Assembly: GCA_033977485.1 (NCBI GenBank)
Contig: CM066994.1
Span: forward strand, 28,594,637 to 28,658,636
Source of the DNA: Hydrangea macrophylla
Taxonomy: Eukaryota; Streptophyta; Magnoliopsida; Cornales; Hydrangeaceae
Length of the DNA stretch: 64,000 nt
Direction of reading: 5' to 3'
The position numbers and the translations under genes were made by a program. Below, one piece after another: positions 30,930 to 44,308 of the stretch. Position 1 is the stretch's first letter. Each line of letters begins with the position of its first letter. Under the pieces are notes generated by a model that searched no databases, was not told the DNA's origin, and was given only the letters and a program-made list of their open reading frames with translations.

Positions 30930-33900
30930 TGTAGCGCCCTGCCCCGCCACGAGTCCCACAGGCAAGGGGGTGCTAATGTAAAATAAAAAAATTAACAAGA
31001 GCGAAAGAACTAACATACTTGTAATACTTCGAGTCCTAGACCCGAAGCTTATCTGAAAAACTTTCTCTTTAGAAAAACAAACGTTTAAACTTTAAAATCA
31101 TTTAAAGTCCACAGCTCTGAAACATTTAAACTTTGAAACCTCAAAACTTTGATACCATTTTACAACGCCTCGAGTCCTAGACTCCGAGAGTTACTGCGGA
31201 AGCATAGAATAGCCTTTCAAATCTTTGGTGGGAAAAACAAAATCTTTAAAGACTCACGGATCTGAGTAAAACTATAGCGGAAACATTCAACTAGTCTCTT
31301 GAAAAGCTTTGCTTGTCAATTTAAAAGACATTAACAGAAAATCTTTATCGATTCATCAAATGAACAACAGTGCAGCGGAAAATATATAGATTTGATAAAC
31401 ATTTATCAAATAAACTTTAGAATACAATCTTTAAATAGAAACTCAAACTTGGTTTCACATGTTGAAAGGTAATACAATGATTTATTTCTTTTTTTCTCAA
31501 ACGTTAGAAACTCTTAAAATAAAAACCCAAGGTTTTTAAGAATACAAAGTATCATGATCTCGCAATTTCTTCCCTAAACGGGATCTTCACGGGTAAACTC
31601 TACTCCGGGCTTGAAAATTATATTCATTATTTGGAAAACATTAATAACACAGAAATCGGGTTTTCATTTGAAAACTATCCTTTCTTGAAACAAATCGTTT
31701 TTAAGATAAGCAACGGAAAATCAGAGTTAAGCTATCATGCTATTTAATAGCGGGTGGACTAACACTTGTCCAATTAAATCATAACATGCTCTTTGAACCA
31801 ACATTTAAATTACAATCCCATAAACTCGACCTTCAAACAAAGCGGAAGTTCATCAAATCTTGAGAGCCTTACCCTTATCTATATCACCTGAAAAGGAAAG
31901 GTTTGATAGTCCATAAGCCAAAAAGGCTCGTATAGTCATATAACCGCACAATAACATCTGTTATATAACATGCGTGAGTGCAATGAATGCCAATGTCATG
32001 TATGAAAATCACTTTTCGTGCATTTTCAAACACTCACCCTCAATCGTCAATATCATTACCCGGACCATGGGCTTCCCGTCCACGTAGGCCTAGCCTCAAA
32101 CGTGCGGGACTTTGGGCCTTACGAATTACACGGAGGCCTAGCCTGTACCGTTACGGGGGTTTCTTGCAGCACATCCCGCAATTCGAGTTCCTAGTGGTAC
32201 CCATCTCACACGCCTACCCACAAATTCGGGATTTCTAACTTTTCAAAACAAAATCCCTCCTAGAGGGTTTTATGCACGGAAGCCTCTAAGGTCTTCCCTT
32301 TTCAAAACCTGGAAGTCTCTGAGACCTTCCTTTTTTTCAAAATCGAAAGCCTTTAAGGTCTTTCATCCCAAAATCATTTTCGTGATTTTCGTGATCATGC
32401 ATGCTTATGAAATGTTATGACATATGCGAGCTCTAAGCATCCAGACATATTCAATATTTCATAAGGCATATTATCAATCCATGCTTTTAATTTAAAGCAA
32501 CACAATAGACATGCTGAAATCACTCAGGTAAACACATAGCAACTCAAGTAACCACTTAAGGCATAGCAGCTCAAGTAAACACTTAAAGCATCACAGATCA
32601 AGTAAACATGTAAGTACACAATTAAACATGTTATACAACTTTATTGAGGGTTATATGGAACTACCGTTCACCGAGGATAGCCTGAATAATTAATCAGAAT
32701 AGAAACCGGAAATGCTCAATCTGTTACAAATCTCGATATACAATAATACACGTATATCAGTGAGGTACAACACCTCTAAGCACAAGTACAACTACTATTA
32801 CAGTAAAGTACAACTCTTAAAGCATAGGGTACAAGGCCCCTTAGCTCATAACAGACTCAAGTACAACAAAACAGGAGATTTTACTAAACAGCCCGAGGTT
32901 GCGGGCGCGGGCCGCTCGCGCGGCACCTCGCTCGCGCAGGCCGCTCGCGCGAAATGCGTTCAGAAAGGCCACGTGGTTATTTAAAAACAATTTTCAAAAA
33001 TAGCTTGGTCGCGCGCGCGGGTCGCGCGCGCGAGATGTCACAGTGTCGTCTTCTTCTTCTTTTCTTCCCCTGTTTTGAAATTAGAGGCTAAATTTTACCC
33101 AGTTTGAAAACTTAATCCAAATAGGACTTCCAATATATGAATCTCTTCCTTTTTCCGCGTAGATTTCAAATACGTAATTGATTTTTCATGAATCAAAACA
33201 CAGCTCTCGATTTTATTGAAAAACCGAACGATGACAAAACTTTAATTCGACAGTTCGTCGCAACCGCTATGAATTAGCTTTTGAAATTCGAAAGGGAGCC
33301 TCGTGGGATCGAGACCTTTCATTTGATATATAGAAATCAAATTTCTGTGACTGTTTTTCTGCCCGCTATTTTCAGACCCTTAACGATATATACATGGAAT
33401 TCTATATATATATCAACATATATCTATATCTATATCATCAATTTATAAAAATTGAATTACAAACTGAATTATCAACAAAATTACAAAAGAAAGTTTTATC
33501 AAATTGATTTTACAGAGAATTACAGAGAATTCCCAAATAAGAAATCAAGTTTGATTTCAATTACTCACTGAATATATATGTATATATATATATATATCTA
33601 TGTGTGTGTGTATATATTGACTGAAATCCAACAACTTAAAAAAAAAATGGTGTAGGAACCTTACCCAATCTGAATTTCAAAGAGGTATAAGAAGAGAATT
33701 CCAATGATCCAAGCTTTGATTTGAATTACTCTTTCAATATTTATGCAACTATCTATGTATATATATATCTGCACACACACATATATATATATGTATATCA
33801 GCCGAGAGAGAGAGAGAGTGACAATAGAGAGACAGTTGAAAGAGTTAAGGGAGTTGTTGAGAGTTTGAGAGATTTTGAGAGCTTTAGGTGTATATATATA

Positions 33901-34150
33901 ATCACCTTTGCTTGGCCCCCAAAACACACACAACACACTCCTACACACACTGCACAAACAAAAACACACGCACACACTGTGCACTTTTGATTACTTTGGC
34001 ACCAAGTTCACAAGGGAAATCCTTGTGTGTGCTGAGCTCACGCGATGACGCACACACACAGGTAAAAGTTACACTGCTAATATCTCAAATCTGGTATTTT
34101 TCTTTGACGAAAAAGAAATAATTAATTTTAATATTTTCCGAGTCACTACA
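30930..34150 (-). mobile_element. Solo LTR (3.2 kb) of a Ty3/gypsy element, probably chromovirus
   Basis: Termini TGTAGCGCCC and GAGTCACTACA are canonical TG...CA. The segment is flanked by the exact 5-bp duplication ATCCC at 30925-30929 and 34151-34155, and there is no internal region. A solo LTR arises by recombination between the two LTRs of one insertion. On the minus strand it ends GGGGCAGGGCGCTACA, similar in style to the end of the chromovirus LTR at 39482, which suggests minus orientation and a related lineage. It contains a GC-rich palindromic block (32890-33035) and TA/CA microsatellites (33560-33800). No gene. Confidence 0.85.
32890..33035. repeat. GC-rich palindromic block in the solo LTR
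   Basis: Repeated CTCGCGCG and CGCGCGCG cores, including GTCGCGCGCGCGAG, stand out in AT-rich surroundings. CpG density is very high here compared with the rest of the LTR. The open frame over part of it is incidental. Confidence 0.6.
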
Positions 34151-34155
34151 ATCCC

Positions 34156-36938
34156 TATTCCTTCCTATGAAATGACGAACTACAGAACCGATCATTGGCG
34201 AATGCCCTGCCAATGATAAAAAGTAAAAAAAAACCCATCAAAATCAGAAGGCTTTTATTCCCAAAGTACATAATGATATTCCATTATCTCCCTGTGATAA
34301 ATTTCACGATATGTATATGTGTTTATACATATATACATATATATATACACACACACATAGAAACAGTGAACAAAACCCTAATAAATCATACACTTTTAAG
34401 ATCCAAGATCAAAACTTAAAAAATTAACCCACAAAAATGTCACTTATGCAGGGAAAAAAAAAATAAAAAACAAGAAGTTATGGCAAATTTTGCTTTTGTC
34501 CTTTTTCTTTTTTCTCTTCTAGTAACAACAACATGGTTTCAATTCATCAAAGTAGAGATAGATATAATACATAACAGTCTCAATTGAAACACCCTTGCAA
34601 AAGTGCTAACACAAACAAAGGACGTCGCAAAATTGCAACACAAAGAGTCCCTGCACAAAAAAAACCCCCTACACAAATTTGGATCTTAAAGAAGATTGCA
34701 ATCGAAGACTCCATGTCAAACTAAGAAGAAAATAACAGGAAACAACAATAAAACCTTACACATCCTAGAATATTTTTATTTTTTATTTTTATTGATAATC
34801 AGAAGATCTGATCTCCAATGACAGTAAAAACTTTGAAACCATGCCTCAAGAAACAAAGCCGCTTTCACATAATAATTTATGTGAAGAATAACACATTTCA
34901 CATAACGATTTGACTTGATTATCATGGGACTTTTGACAAAATTAAAACGGGGGTGTTGTTCCAAAGTCAGTCAATTAATATGCGGGACTTATTTTTAAAA
35001 CCAAAATTCAAGGTTTTTTTTTATGTATTTTTTTTTCTTTCTATTGCTTTCTCAGAGGATCTCAAATATAGAACTGCGTTGTTTAATGTCACATCGGCAC
35101 ACCACAAGGTCCACACTCCACGACCTTAAAAATTCTATTAGCAATGTGTTACACCAAACAGATACAGATAGGTAGATAACAGAAGAATACTAAAAAGGTA
35201 AAAATGTATACTTATATTGTAAATGGCCTGTTACAATTGTAAATAATTGGGTTGTCTTGATGCACTACGTACTTTATGAGCACCACTTCTGAAGGCCAGG
35301 AAAAAGCAATTTTGACAAACTTTCATACACCATCGTTACACTCTGCCTTGCCCTAAAAAAATTTAAGTAATGGCCTACGAAGAACATGAACTTTACGTTC
35401 AATCCTGATTCCTGAATGAATTTTGGAATATAAAAGTGGAAGTCATATACCTATGTCTAGGAAGAACCTAGGAAGCCAACAAAGGTCAGTAAGATGGAAT
35501 AGACTTCAAATTAGTGTGAGAAATCTCACAGAATTTGCAGATAAATCAGTAGTGTGTTTATTTAAAACCCATATTAATCATGATAATCAGCTGCTGTTGA
35601 TTTGTATTATACTTTGCATCAAGAATTGAAAGAAACTAAAATTTGATCCGAAATTCTTAGCAATAGCAAATACAAATCCAATACGAACTCTAGAAATACA
35701 AACCCTTCCATATTAAATACTACAATTAGAATTTCTCTAGTTTCCAAAAACACAAAATGCCTTTTCGATTCTTTAATCTCAACTCATTTTGAGTAATGCC
35801 ATGCTTCCCAAATTTTGTATCACAAATGCTTCCCAAACATCACCGTCAATAGTTATTTGGAAACCATTTGGATACAAAATTTGGAATACAGGGCATTACT
35901 CAATTCATTTCCGATTACATCACATTTTATTGCTTTTACCACAAAATCCTTTCCTTGGAGAGGTTTACTAACATACACACACCTCCTTGATACCCCACAA
36001 AAAAAGGGCCTACAGAGCATCCGTTGATGCTCATCAATGAAGTACTATTGCTTTTTATGTACGATTGATTGCTTCAAGGCTTCGCACTTTGTCTTTAATT
36101 TTCCATTATGTGAATCAACCATGTTTATTGCACAATTGGGTTATCAGACACACACACACACACACACAAAGACCCTTCTAAATTAAGCAACAAATCATCA
36201 AGGTTATGTTATAGTCTTATAGACATACCCCTTTAGTTGTGTACTTGATCTCAAAAGGTTGTTTAATCTCACTTCACCTGGATTATGCAGCAAATGCAGG
36301 GACAAACTCAACTGGCCATTGTAAATACTTAGATTGTACATTCTCATATTTCATTTCATGTGTTTGCTTCTTTTTATAAGAATCTTTCACTCAAATTAAT
36401 CATTCTCATAATTTACATTATTGGAAACTTCATGCGTGCATTGGTAATTGAAGCTCTGCTTTTCATGGATTAACCCGTTCGTTCTGTCTTTCTCTCTTTT
36501 TTTCCTAAGCTGTGAGGTGATCTTAAATTTTAGCGAATTCGAAAACAAACACATATATTTGGTTGTGCACTTATATATATATATGTAATATCTATGCATA
36601 CATATTTGGTAATAAAAATCGATAGAATCTACCCTTTGATAAAGAGTAAGCATTCCCTTGAGCACCAAGTTGATTACTGAGAACTGCAGTCTTGTTGATA
36701 AGTAGTTATCAATATGTTTGGTAATAATGAGAGGTGAATGGGATAAAGAATGGAAGATGTAATCATCATTCAGGTTGACAGTAAAAGTTATCCGACTACC
36801 TGAATATGATTATGAATGCTGATGGTAGAGGGACATTAGTACACCATACAAGTCTAGATATCGCTTTGGATTTGTTCTTTTGTATTGGAGTGCAGTTATC
36901 ATTTTATAGTGGAGTAAACGTTAACTGACTGGTTGGTT
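34156..36938. other. Long AT-rich intergenic stretch
   Basis: No convincing gene, RNA or element boundary recognised over 2.8 kb. It contains short TA/CA microsatellites (about 34318-34355 and a CA run at about 36148-36168). Confidence 0.5.
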
Positions 36939-36946
36939 AATTTGCA

Positions 36947-37063
36947 GATTGAAGAGTTTTGTCATGGGAATTAACAACTGGTTTGAGCCAACAATAAGGA
37001 ACCTTGGAGGTCCCATTCTTAGCTTCGCTAGGATGCTTGGAAAGGCATATGAGGATGCTATCA
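36947..37063 (+). other. Possible orphan coding exon
   Basis: After a good acceptor-like TTAATTTGCAG (ending 36948), an open stretch encodes a peptide of ordinary composition: MGINNWFEPTIRNLGGPIL, then SFARMLGKAYEDAIK. Codon usage looks gene-like rather than repeat-like. I do not recognise the family. The frame then runs into the palindromic TTCGATCGA block and ends at 37131. It could be the last remnant of a host exon truncated by an insertion. Confidence 0.3.
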
Positions 37064-37068
37064 AGACA

Positions 37069-37190
37069 AGTTCGATCGACCAAAAGTGGTTCGATCGATT
37101 GAAGTCAAGACAGGTTCGATCGATCGATTGAAAGTTATTCAATCGATCGAAGATTCGATCGATCAAAGTCACTTCGATCAATTGAACGTA
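37069..37190. repeat. TTCGATCGATTGAA palindrome cluster
   Basis: At least five copies of GATCGATC/TCGATCGA cores with flanking TTCGATC...GATTGAA, several of them fully palindromic. A TATA-like CTATAATAGGG lies about 20 bp downstream (37208-37218), followed by leader-like sequence. This may be a piece of another LTR or promoter. The type of element is not identified. Confidence 0.5.
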
Positions 37191-37429
37191 AGGTTGGTTC
37201 TGGGAATCTATAATAGGGCAGCTGCGTCCAGAAAAAAAGAGTTCGTCATTTTATTACACAGAAGCTACAGAAACTATTTAGGGATTCCCAAACCTTCTCT
37301 ATCCTCTCTATTAGGGTTCCCACCAACCCTAGTCTTTCCGGGAGCATCCATAGGAGTCATAAGAGTGAAGACAATCTAGTGGAGACTGCTGGAAGTCAAA
37401 AGTTTCAGAATTGGGTTCAAGACTTAAAG

Positions 37430-37434
37430 GTATA
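37430..37434. repeat. Target site duplication GTATA (left) of the chromovirus
   Basis: GTATA precedes the left LTR and recurs at 46358-46362 after the right LTR. Confidence 0.85.
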
Positions 37435-39482
37435 TATAACACCCACATTTGTGTTATTGCATTTGTATCATATTGTCATGAATGATAATGTGATGTGGCG
37501 TGTCCTATGACACATGGTTGAGTGAGTTTTGACTCACGAGTTGATTTGGGTGTCTGTATTAGAGAACCCTCTGAAACTGTGGTGATTGAGGATTTGTTGT
37601 TGTGACGTCTCTCCGAGTATGAGACGGTCACTGTGGAACACTTTAAATGTTTATCTGAAAATAAATGTTTACCTGTGTATTTCAATATCTGTATTATTTT
37701 CTGTTTTAGAATTTATTTCTGTTGTTAGATTTAGTATCCCGGTGAGGACGAATGAACACGCTATTAATTTGGTAAGCTAATTAGCAACTTCGGAAACGTC
37801 ATATAGAAATTCGCGTTTTAGCAACCAAACGAAACTTAGTCAAAAACTTTTATAATTTTGAGGTTTCACTCGTAAAGCTATGAATAAGCTGTATAGGAAG
37901 TTTCAGAGACTGATTAGGAGTTTGAAAAACTCGTGGGGAGGTAAACGTAATTTCCCAAGAGTGTTGCCTATATATAGATAGAGATGAACTTAGATTTTTA
38001 TAAGTCTTAACCTAAAAACTCAAGAAGGAGGCCAAGAGGAGGCTAGAGGGAGATTTAGTTGCTTAGAGCTTTGCGACGCCAAACGACGACCTTCCATCAG
38101 TCTGGTTTCTCCCAGATTTCATATTTGAGTTCCTCGAGGTAAGAGCTTCGTTTTGATATATGTTAGGGCCTGTTTGGCTAAGTTTTCCGAAAAGTTATTT
38201 TCTAGAATTTTTCATAAAAGTTGATAAATGGAATTCTGATCCATAGGAATTGTACTAGACGGACTTCTGCACGTTCTTTGTGCACGGGTTTTCTTCAGAT
38301 TGAATTATAGGAGCGTTATTTGGAGGTGAGTGATTCAACTATGTTTTGGAATGAATTCTTGGCATGTATTCATGTTATGTTTGAATAGCATGTATTAACC
38401 CTTAGGGATATATTGTGTAGTTCATATTGGGCAATTATATTGATAAGTAGGCTCAATAGCACGGTGATATGTTTTGATTACCGCGAGCATGGTGATATGT
38501 ATTTGAGCATGTTAAGTTGCTTATGTGGGTCAGAAGGAGCACGTGGTCACCGTGCCATTTTGTGGAGCCGATATAGGCATTAAGGTCGCACGATTGAAGA
38601 AAAGAATCGTGGGTCTTACCCTTTCGCGTGGACTTATTGGCGAGGAGTCGCGGATTGGGAATATGGACGGGCACGTGAGTCTCCGGCGACTAGTATGAAA
38701 TGTAGAGATGTGAATGCGGACATGTTTATCATTCATGTACATATGCTGATTTATTCACTAAGCTTTAGCTTAAACAAATCGAAATATGTGTGGTTATTCA
38801 AATAACCATTGCAGGTATAAATGCTGGCGAGGAATCAGAGAAGTGAGTACGTGGGTTGGGAGTTTGCTTGGAAGGCAACTTGAATGTTAATATTGTAGTT
38901 TTGGGATAATAGGAATGTTGTAATAAGAATTTGGTTGTTTTAACCCATGTTTAACTTGGTATGATAGAATGGATCTAGAATGTTGTAATAGTTAGTAACA
39001 TGTTGTAATCTTACTTTAGAAATGTTTTAATACAGCTAGAATTACTTTAGACTGAGTTTGGTTGGAGTTTGGTTTGAGTGGTTGATCATTGGATGGAAGT
39101 TAAAAAGCTTTAGAACTTGTTTTCTGCAGTTTGGGCTGCTGCCAGGGGAGCAGTCGACTGAGCAGTCGACTGAACCCCTGAGCCTGTTAGCTACTGCTTC
39201 TTTTTTTGAAAAAAAGCAGTCGACTGGACCCCTCAGCAGTCGACTGGACCTCCAATTTCAGTCGACTGAAATTGCCATTAAAATCCCTGCCCGCCTCCGT
39301 CGACTGAGCAGTCGACTTAGCAGTCGACTGAGCAGTCGACTGAACCTCTGGTTTTAAAATTGTGTTTGGTTTTCCGCTGCGTGTGTTCTTCAAACCTAAT
39401 TTTGGGAACATTAATGAATTGGTTTAGCCTCGGTGGCGTGCCACGGGCTCCGGTTCTGCTATTGTGGGACCGGGCTGTGACA
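37435..39482 (+). repeat. 5' LTR of chromovirus (2,048 bp)
   Basis: Starts TATAACACCC and ends GGGCTGTGACA. A TATA box (CCTATATATAG) lies at about 37968-37978. A CAGTCGACTG palindrome array lies at about 39150-39345. It carries one extra 12-bp unit compared with the right copy. Confidence 0.93.
39148..39345. repeat. CAGTCGACTG palindrome array in the chromovirus LTR
   Basis: About ten copies of the palindromic core AGTCGACT, mostly as GCAGTCGACTGA or GCAGTCGACTGG, are separated by variable spacers. The last group (39299-39342) is a tandem of 12-bp units. The right LTR has the same array with one unit fewer. Confidence 0.8.
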
Positions 39483-39487
39483 TTTAG

Positions 39488-39499
39488 TGGTATCAGAGC
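39488..39499 (+). other. Primer binding site (initiator tRNA-Met)
   Basis: TGGTATCAGAGC, five bases after the LTR end, is the standard plant retrotransposon site complementary to the 3' end of initiator tRNA-Met. Confidence 0.9.
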
Positions 39500-39711
39500 A
39501 TAAGTTTAGAGCCTTGGGAATGAGTGACGTTATATATGCTGAGTGACGTCGAGTGGAGTGTGTAATTGTAAAGATAATGGTTATCATTGTAGAAATGCTT
39601 CATGTGTTAGCATTTGTTGATTGTGATGAACTGTGCACACATAACTATATTGTGGCATAGCATGCATGGTCATTATGCATTGAACTCAACAGGAGAAATA
39701 TTTGAAACGTT

Positions 39712-40533
39712 ATGGCTGATCCACAAAGAGAATTGTCACCGCATTCGCGGATGGACCAAATAGTGAATATGGTGGAAAATTTCATACAAGCGGTAAGTGA
39801 AAGAGAACAGATGAACGTTCAGCCTCCACAAGTGGAAATTCGTTATGTCAATGCACCATCGGCACCGCGACCTCAACACACAATCGTGTAACAGTTTCAT
39901 AAGCGGAAACCAACGTTGTATCATAGGCAAGTTGACATAGATTTGGCCGATCATTGGATGATGGACATGGAAAGACATTTCCGTCAGGTAATATGTACCG
40001 ATGAGGAGAAAATTTTATGCGCATCCGATACGTTGATGGGCGAAGCATTGGATTGGTGGAACAACGTGCTTGAACAAGGGAAGCCAACTACATGGGAAGC
40101 ATTTAAAGAAGAATTCAACAAACGTTTCTTTCCACAATCTGCTTATACTCAGAAACGTCAAGAGTTTGCGAGTTTAGTTCAGGGAGATATGACCGTAGGT
40201 GAGTATGTTTCTCATTTCAATGCCTTGTTACGATTTGGGAAAACTACCGTTCCAACTGATAGGAATAAAGCTCGTAACTTTGAGGAAGGACTTAGAGAGA
40301 ATATCCGTGGCCGTGTAGATATGTTGCAACACCCGACCGTTTCCCTCGTTGAGGAAGCCGCTCGTATTGCTGAGAAAAGTGTCGACAGATATCGACAGGG
40401 ACAACAAGGGAAGAGAGCAAATGACAGTCGGGGTAAGAGTCAAGGGAATGCGAAGAAACCATTTACGCAAGGTTCAGGATCGAATATGGGTAGTCAAGGA
40501 GGAAGTGTGTTTGTTGGAGATTCGAGACCGTTG
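39712..40533 (+). pseudogene. Chromovirus gag (broken)
   Basis: Gag packages element RNA. ATG at 39712 (MADPQRELSP). An in-frame TAA at 39889-39891 stops it at codon 60. The same frame then continues with the gag core: DHWMMDMERHF, EALDWWNNV, TWEAFKEEFNKRFF and GDMTVGEYVSHFNALLRFG. A basic, Gln/Gly-rich linker follows. A single-base indel near 40500-40533 shifts the zinc-knuckle part into another frame, which continues as pol. A polyprotein could not be made from this copy without both being bypassed. Confidence 0.85.
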
Positions 40534-43500
40534 TGCCAACATGTAACGTGCGACACAGAGGAACCTGCCATCAATTGATCACTTGCTTTTATTGTAAACA
40601 ATTGGGGCATGTGTCTAGGAATTGTCCTTTGAATACAAACTCGACCGCACCAAATACCTTTTCAAATACGAAGAGATACAACCCAGAGATAAGAGGGAAA
40701 TGTTTTGAGTGTGGCCAACCGGGGCATATAGAGAAGAATTGCCCAAGTAAGAGACAACCGGGAATGAGTACCGGGGCATCGAGTGTACCAAGCGGGTCAA
40801 GGGTAGAACCTCTAGTAGATAAAGGGAAAGGAGTAGCGCAACAACAAGGACGATACTTCCAGCTCAGGCCGGGGAATACGGATGATACTGTCGTATCAGG
40901 TATTCTTCCTATTTGTTCGTATCCTGCACGTATACTTATGGATTCTGGTTCAACGCATTCATTTGTATCACGTGATTTTGTTAAGCATTTAACTGTTAAG
41001 TCAGAACCGCTAGGATATGACTTGTGTGTATCATTGCCTAGTAGTGAACCACTAGTTACTTCTTTGATATTCAAGTCATGTGAAATCAGGATAGGTGATA
41101 AAGTCTTGAGCGTTGATTTGATTCCGTTGACGGTGAATTACTTTGATGTTATCTTGGGTATGGATTGGTTGTCGGTTAATCAAGCCCGGATCGATTGTGA
41201 ACAAAAACGGGTTAGTTTCTATCCGCCAGGACGAGAAGAGTTTACTTTTCAAGGTAAGGGAGTGATCGTACCGCCGTACTTGATATCGGCGATTCAAGCA
41301 AGTAAGATGTTGAAGAAGGGTTGTTCGGGTTTCTTATGTTCAATTGTCGACACGCGAGTTCTTGGACCACTAATAGAAGACATTTCAGTAGTTCAAGAAT
41401 TTCCAGATGTTTTTCCTGATGAGTTACCTGACGTATTGATTGAAAGAGAGCTTGAGTTCACAATAGAAGTAGTACCAGGGTCACAACCGGTATCCAAAGC
41501 ACCGTACCGAATGACACCGATAGAGTTGAAAGAATTGAAATTTCAGTTAGAAGAACTGTTGGAGAAGGGTTTTATCCGACCGAGTGTTTCGCCGTGGGGA
41601 GCTCCAGTCTTGTTTGTGAAGAAGAAAGATGGAACAATGCGCATGTGCATCGACTACCGAGAGTTGAATAAGTTGACCGTCAAGAACAAGTATCCGTTGC
41701 CGCGAATAGATGACTTGTTTGATCAGTTACAAGGGGCTCAGGTATTTTCGAAAATCGACTTGAGATCCGGTTACCATCAGTTGAAAGTCAAAGAGGAAGA
41801 TGCTGAGAAGACAGCTTTCAGGACTCGATATGGTCACTTTGAATTTTTAGTTATGCCGTTTGGAGTGACTAATGCACCAGCTGCTTTCATGGACTTGATG
41901 AACCGTGTCTTCAAAGATTATTTAGATGAGTTCGTTATCGTGTTCATAGATGACATCCTAATCTACTCCAAAAGCGTAGAAGATCACGAGTATCATTTGC
42001 GATTAGCTTTACAACGATTGCGTGAAAAGAGATTATTCGGCAAATTGAAGAAGTGTGAGTTTTGGTTGACCGAGATAGCTTTCCTTGGACATATTGTATC
42101 GGCAAAGGGAATTTCTGTAGACCCTCAGAAGATAGAAGCAGTTACCAATTGGGCGAGACCAACGAATGTGACAGACATCAGAAGTTTCCTAGGATTAGCT
42201 GGGTATTATCGGAGATTTGTAAAAGACTTTTCGCGTATAGCAATGCCGATGACACAGTTAATGAGGAAAGATATTGCTTTTGTTTGGAGTCCAGAATGTG
42301 AAGAAAGTTTTCAAGAGTTGAAGGGTCGACTGGTGAAAGCACCAATATTAGCCGTTCCGTCAGGGACTGAAGGATTTATTATTTACAGTGATGCTTCATA
42401 TAGAGGTTTAGGTTGCGTTCTTATGCAAGGTTATAAAGTCATTGCGTATGCAACAAGACAACTTAGACCGCACGAGAAGAATTATCCAACACATGATCTA
42501 GAATTGGCCGCCGTGATTTTTGCATTGAAGATTTGGCGTCATTATCTATACGGAGAAAAATGTGAGATCTATACGGATCACAAGAGTTTGAAGTACTTGT
42601 TTACACAACGAGATTTGAATATGAGGCAAAGGAGATGGTTAGAGTTGATGAAGGACTATGACTTGTCAATTCAGTATCATCCGGGCAAGGCGAATGTTGT
42701 CGCCGATGCTCTTAGTCGCAAGGCACCAACCAATACCGCATCAGATTTGACTTCTCAGAAAGAATTGATAGGAGATATGGAGAATATGGAGCTTGAGGTG
42801 ATTCCGAGGATTGAAGGTGGATTGATGTCGACGATTGTGGCACAACCACTCTTGATTCACGAAATCACGGAGAAACAATTTCAAGACGTGGCTTTGAAGA
42901 AGATTTGTGATGAGATTCCAATGGGCAAACAACCGGGATTCACGTTTGAGAACAATGTGTTGAGATTGAGGGGTAGAATTTGTGTGCCTAAAGAGAAGGA
43001 GTTGAAACAGAACATCCTAGAGGAAGCACACAATACGAAGTATACCGTTCATCCGGGAAGCACCAAGATGTATAGAGACTTGAGACATGTTTATTGGTGG
43101 CCGGGAATGAAGAGAGAAATAGCACGATATGTTTCGCGTTGTACTAGTTGTCAACAAGTAAAGGCCGAACGCCAAGTACCTTCAGGATTGCTACAACCGT
43201 TACCAATAGCCGAGTGGAAATGGGAGCACATAACAATGGATTTTGTTAGTGGATTTCCGAGATCGAAGAGATCGAACACTATTATTTAGGTGATTGTTGA
43301 TCGTTTGACGAAGTCGTTGCACTTCCTACCACTTCGAACGACTAAGCCGATGACGTTAGCTAAGTTGTATATTCGCGAAATTGTGAGACTACATGGTATC
43401 CCAGTTTCTATCGGTTTGGATAGGGATAGTAGTTTTACATCGAAGTTTTGGAGAGCCTTGCAAGAAGCAATGGGTACCAAATTGCACTTTAGTACAGCTT

Positions 43501-44279
43501 TTCATCCTCTGACCGATGGTCAATCAGAAAGAGTAATCCAGATTTTGGAAGACATGCTTAGGCTATGTGTACTTGATTTTCAGGGTGACTGGGAAGACCA
43601 TTTGCCGTTGATTGAGTTTGCATATAACAACAGTTTCCAGTCTAGTATTGGAATGGCTCCTTATGAAGCTTTATATGGTCGTGTATGTCGTTCACCGATT
43701 AGTTGGACAGAGGTGGGAGAAAGAAAGATTGAAGGACCGAAAATTGTACAAGAGACGACGGATAAGATAAAGGTAATTAGACAACGGTTACTGACAGCCC
43801 AGAGTATGTATAAGAGTTATGCCGACAAGCGCAGACGACCGTTGGAATTTGATGTAGGAGACTTGGTGTATTTGAAGGTGTCACCTTCAAAGGGAATAAC
43901 CAGATTTGGTAGATACGGGAAACTCAATCCGAGATATGTAGGACCTTTTGAAATCATTGGAAAGGTTGGACCCGTAGCTTATCGTTTGAAATTGCCGAGT
44001 GAGTATGCTCAAGTGCATAACGTGTTTCATGTATCGTTGTTACGCAAACAATTAGTGGAAGATAGAGATCAAGTGATGACTCCGATGCCGAATGAGATTC
44101 AGAGTGATTTAACGTATGCCGCATATCCGATAGAGATCTTAGATCGGAAGGATCAAGTCTTACGAAATAAAGTAATGTCGAAAGTGAAAGTGTTATGGCG
44201 TAGTCAAACTACGGAAGAGATGACGTGGGAGATAGAAGATGAGATGCGTACTCAGTATCCGCACCTTTTCGAGACATGA
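40533..44279 (+). pseudogene. Chromovirus pol: zinc knuckles, protease, RT, RNase H, integrase, chromodomain
   Basis: Open from 40533 with two CCHC knuckles ([14 protein letters not shown] and [14 protein letters not shown]). Protease is at about 40900 ([11 protein letters not shown]). RT is intact ([27 protein letters not shown] near 41945). RNase H is at about 42380-42720 ([21 protein letters not shown]). The integrase zinc finger (near 43030-43160) and the catalytic Asp, Asp and Glu regions ([24 protein letters not shown]) are present. A TAG at 43287-43289 interrupts integrase at a position where Trp is usual, then the frame continues to 44279. The C-terminus (YPIEILDRKDQVLRNK, VKVLWRS, MTWEIEDEM) is chromodomain-like, a module known to steer integration toward chromatin marks. 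Confidence 0.9.
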
Positions 44280-44308
44280 GGTATAAGTTTGGGGACAAAC
44301 TTCTTTTA

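Noticed and set aside
32712..32984. A 90-codon open frame in the solo LTR
   Set aside because: It arises from the GC-rich palindromic block, with no homologous domain and no start context.
33661..34121. Open frames rich in Thr/His/Ile/Tyr
   Set aside because: They translate TA/CA microsatellites.
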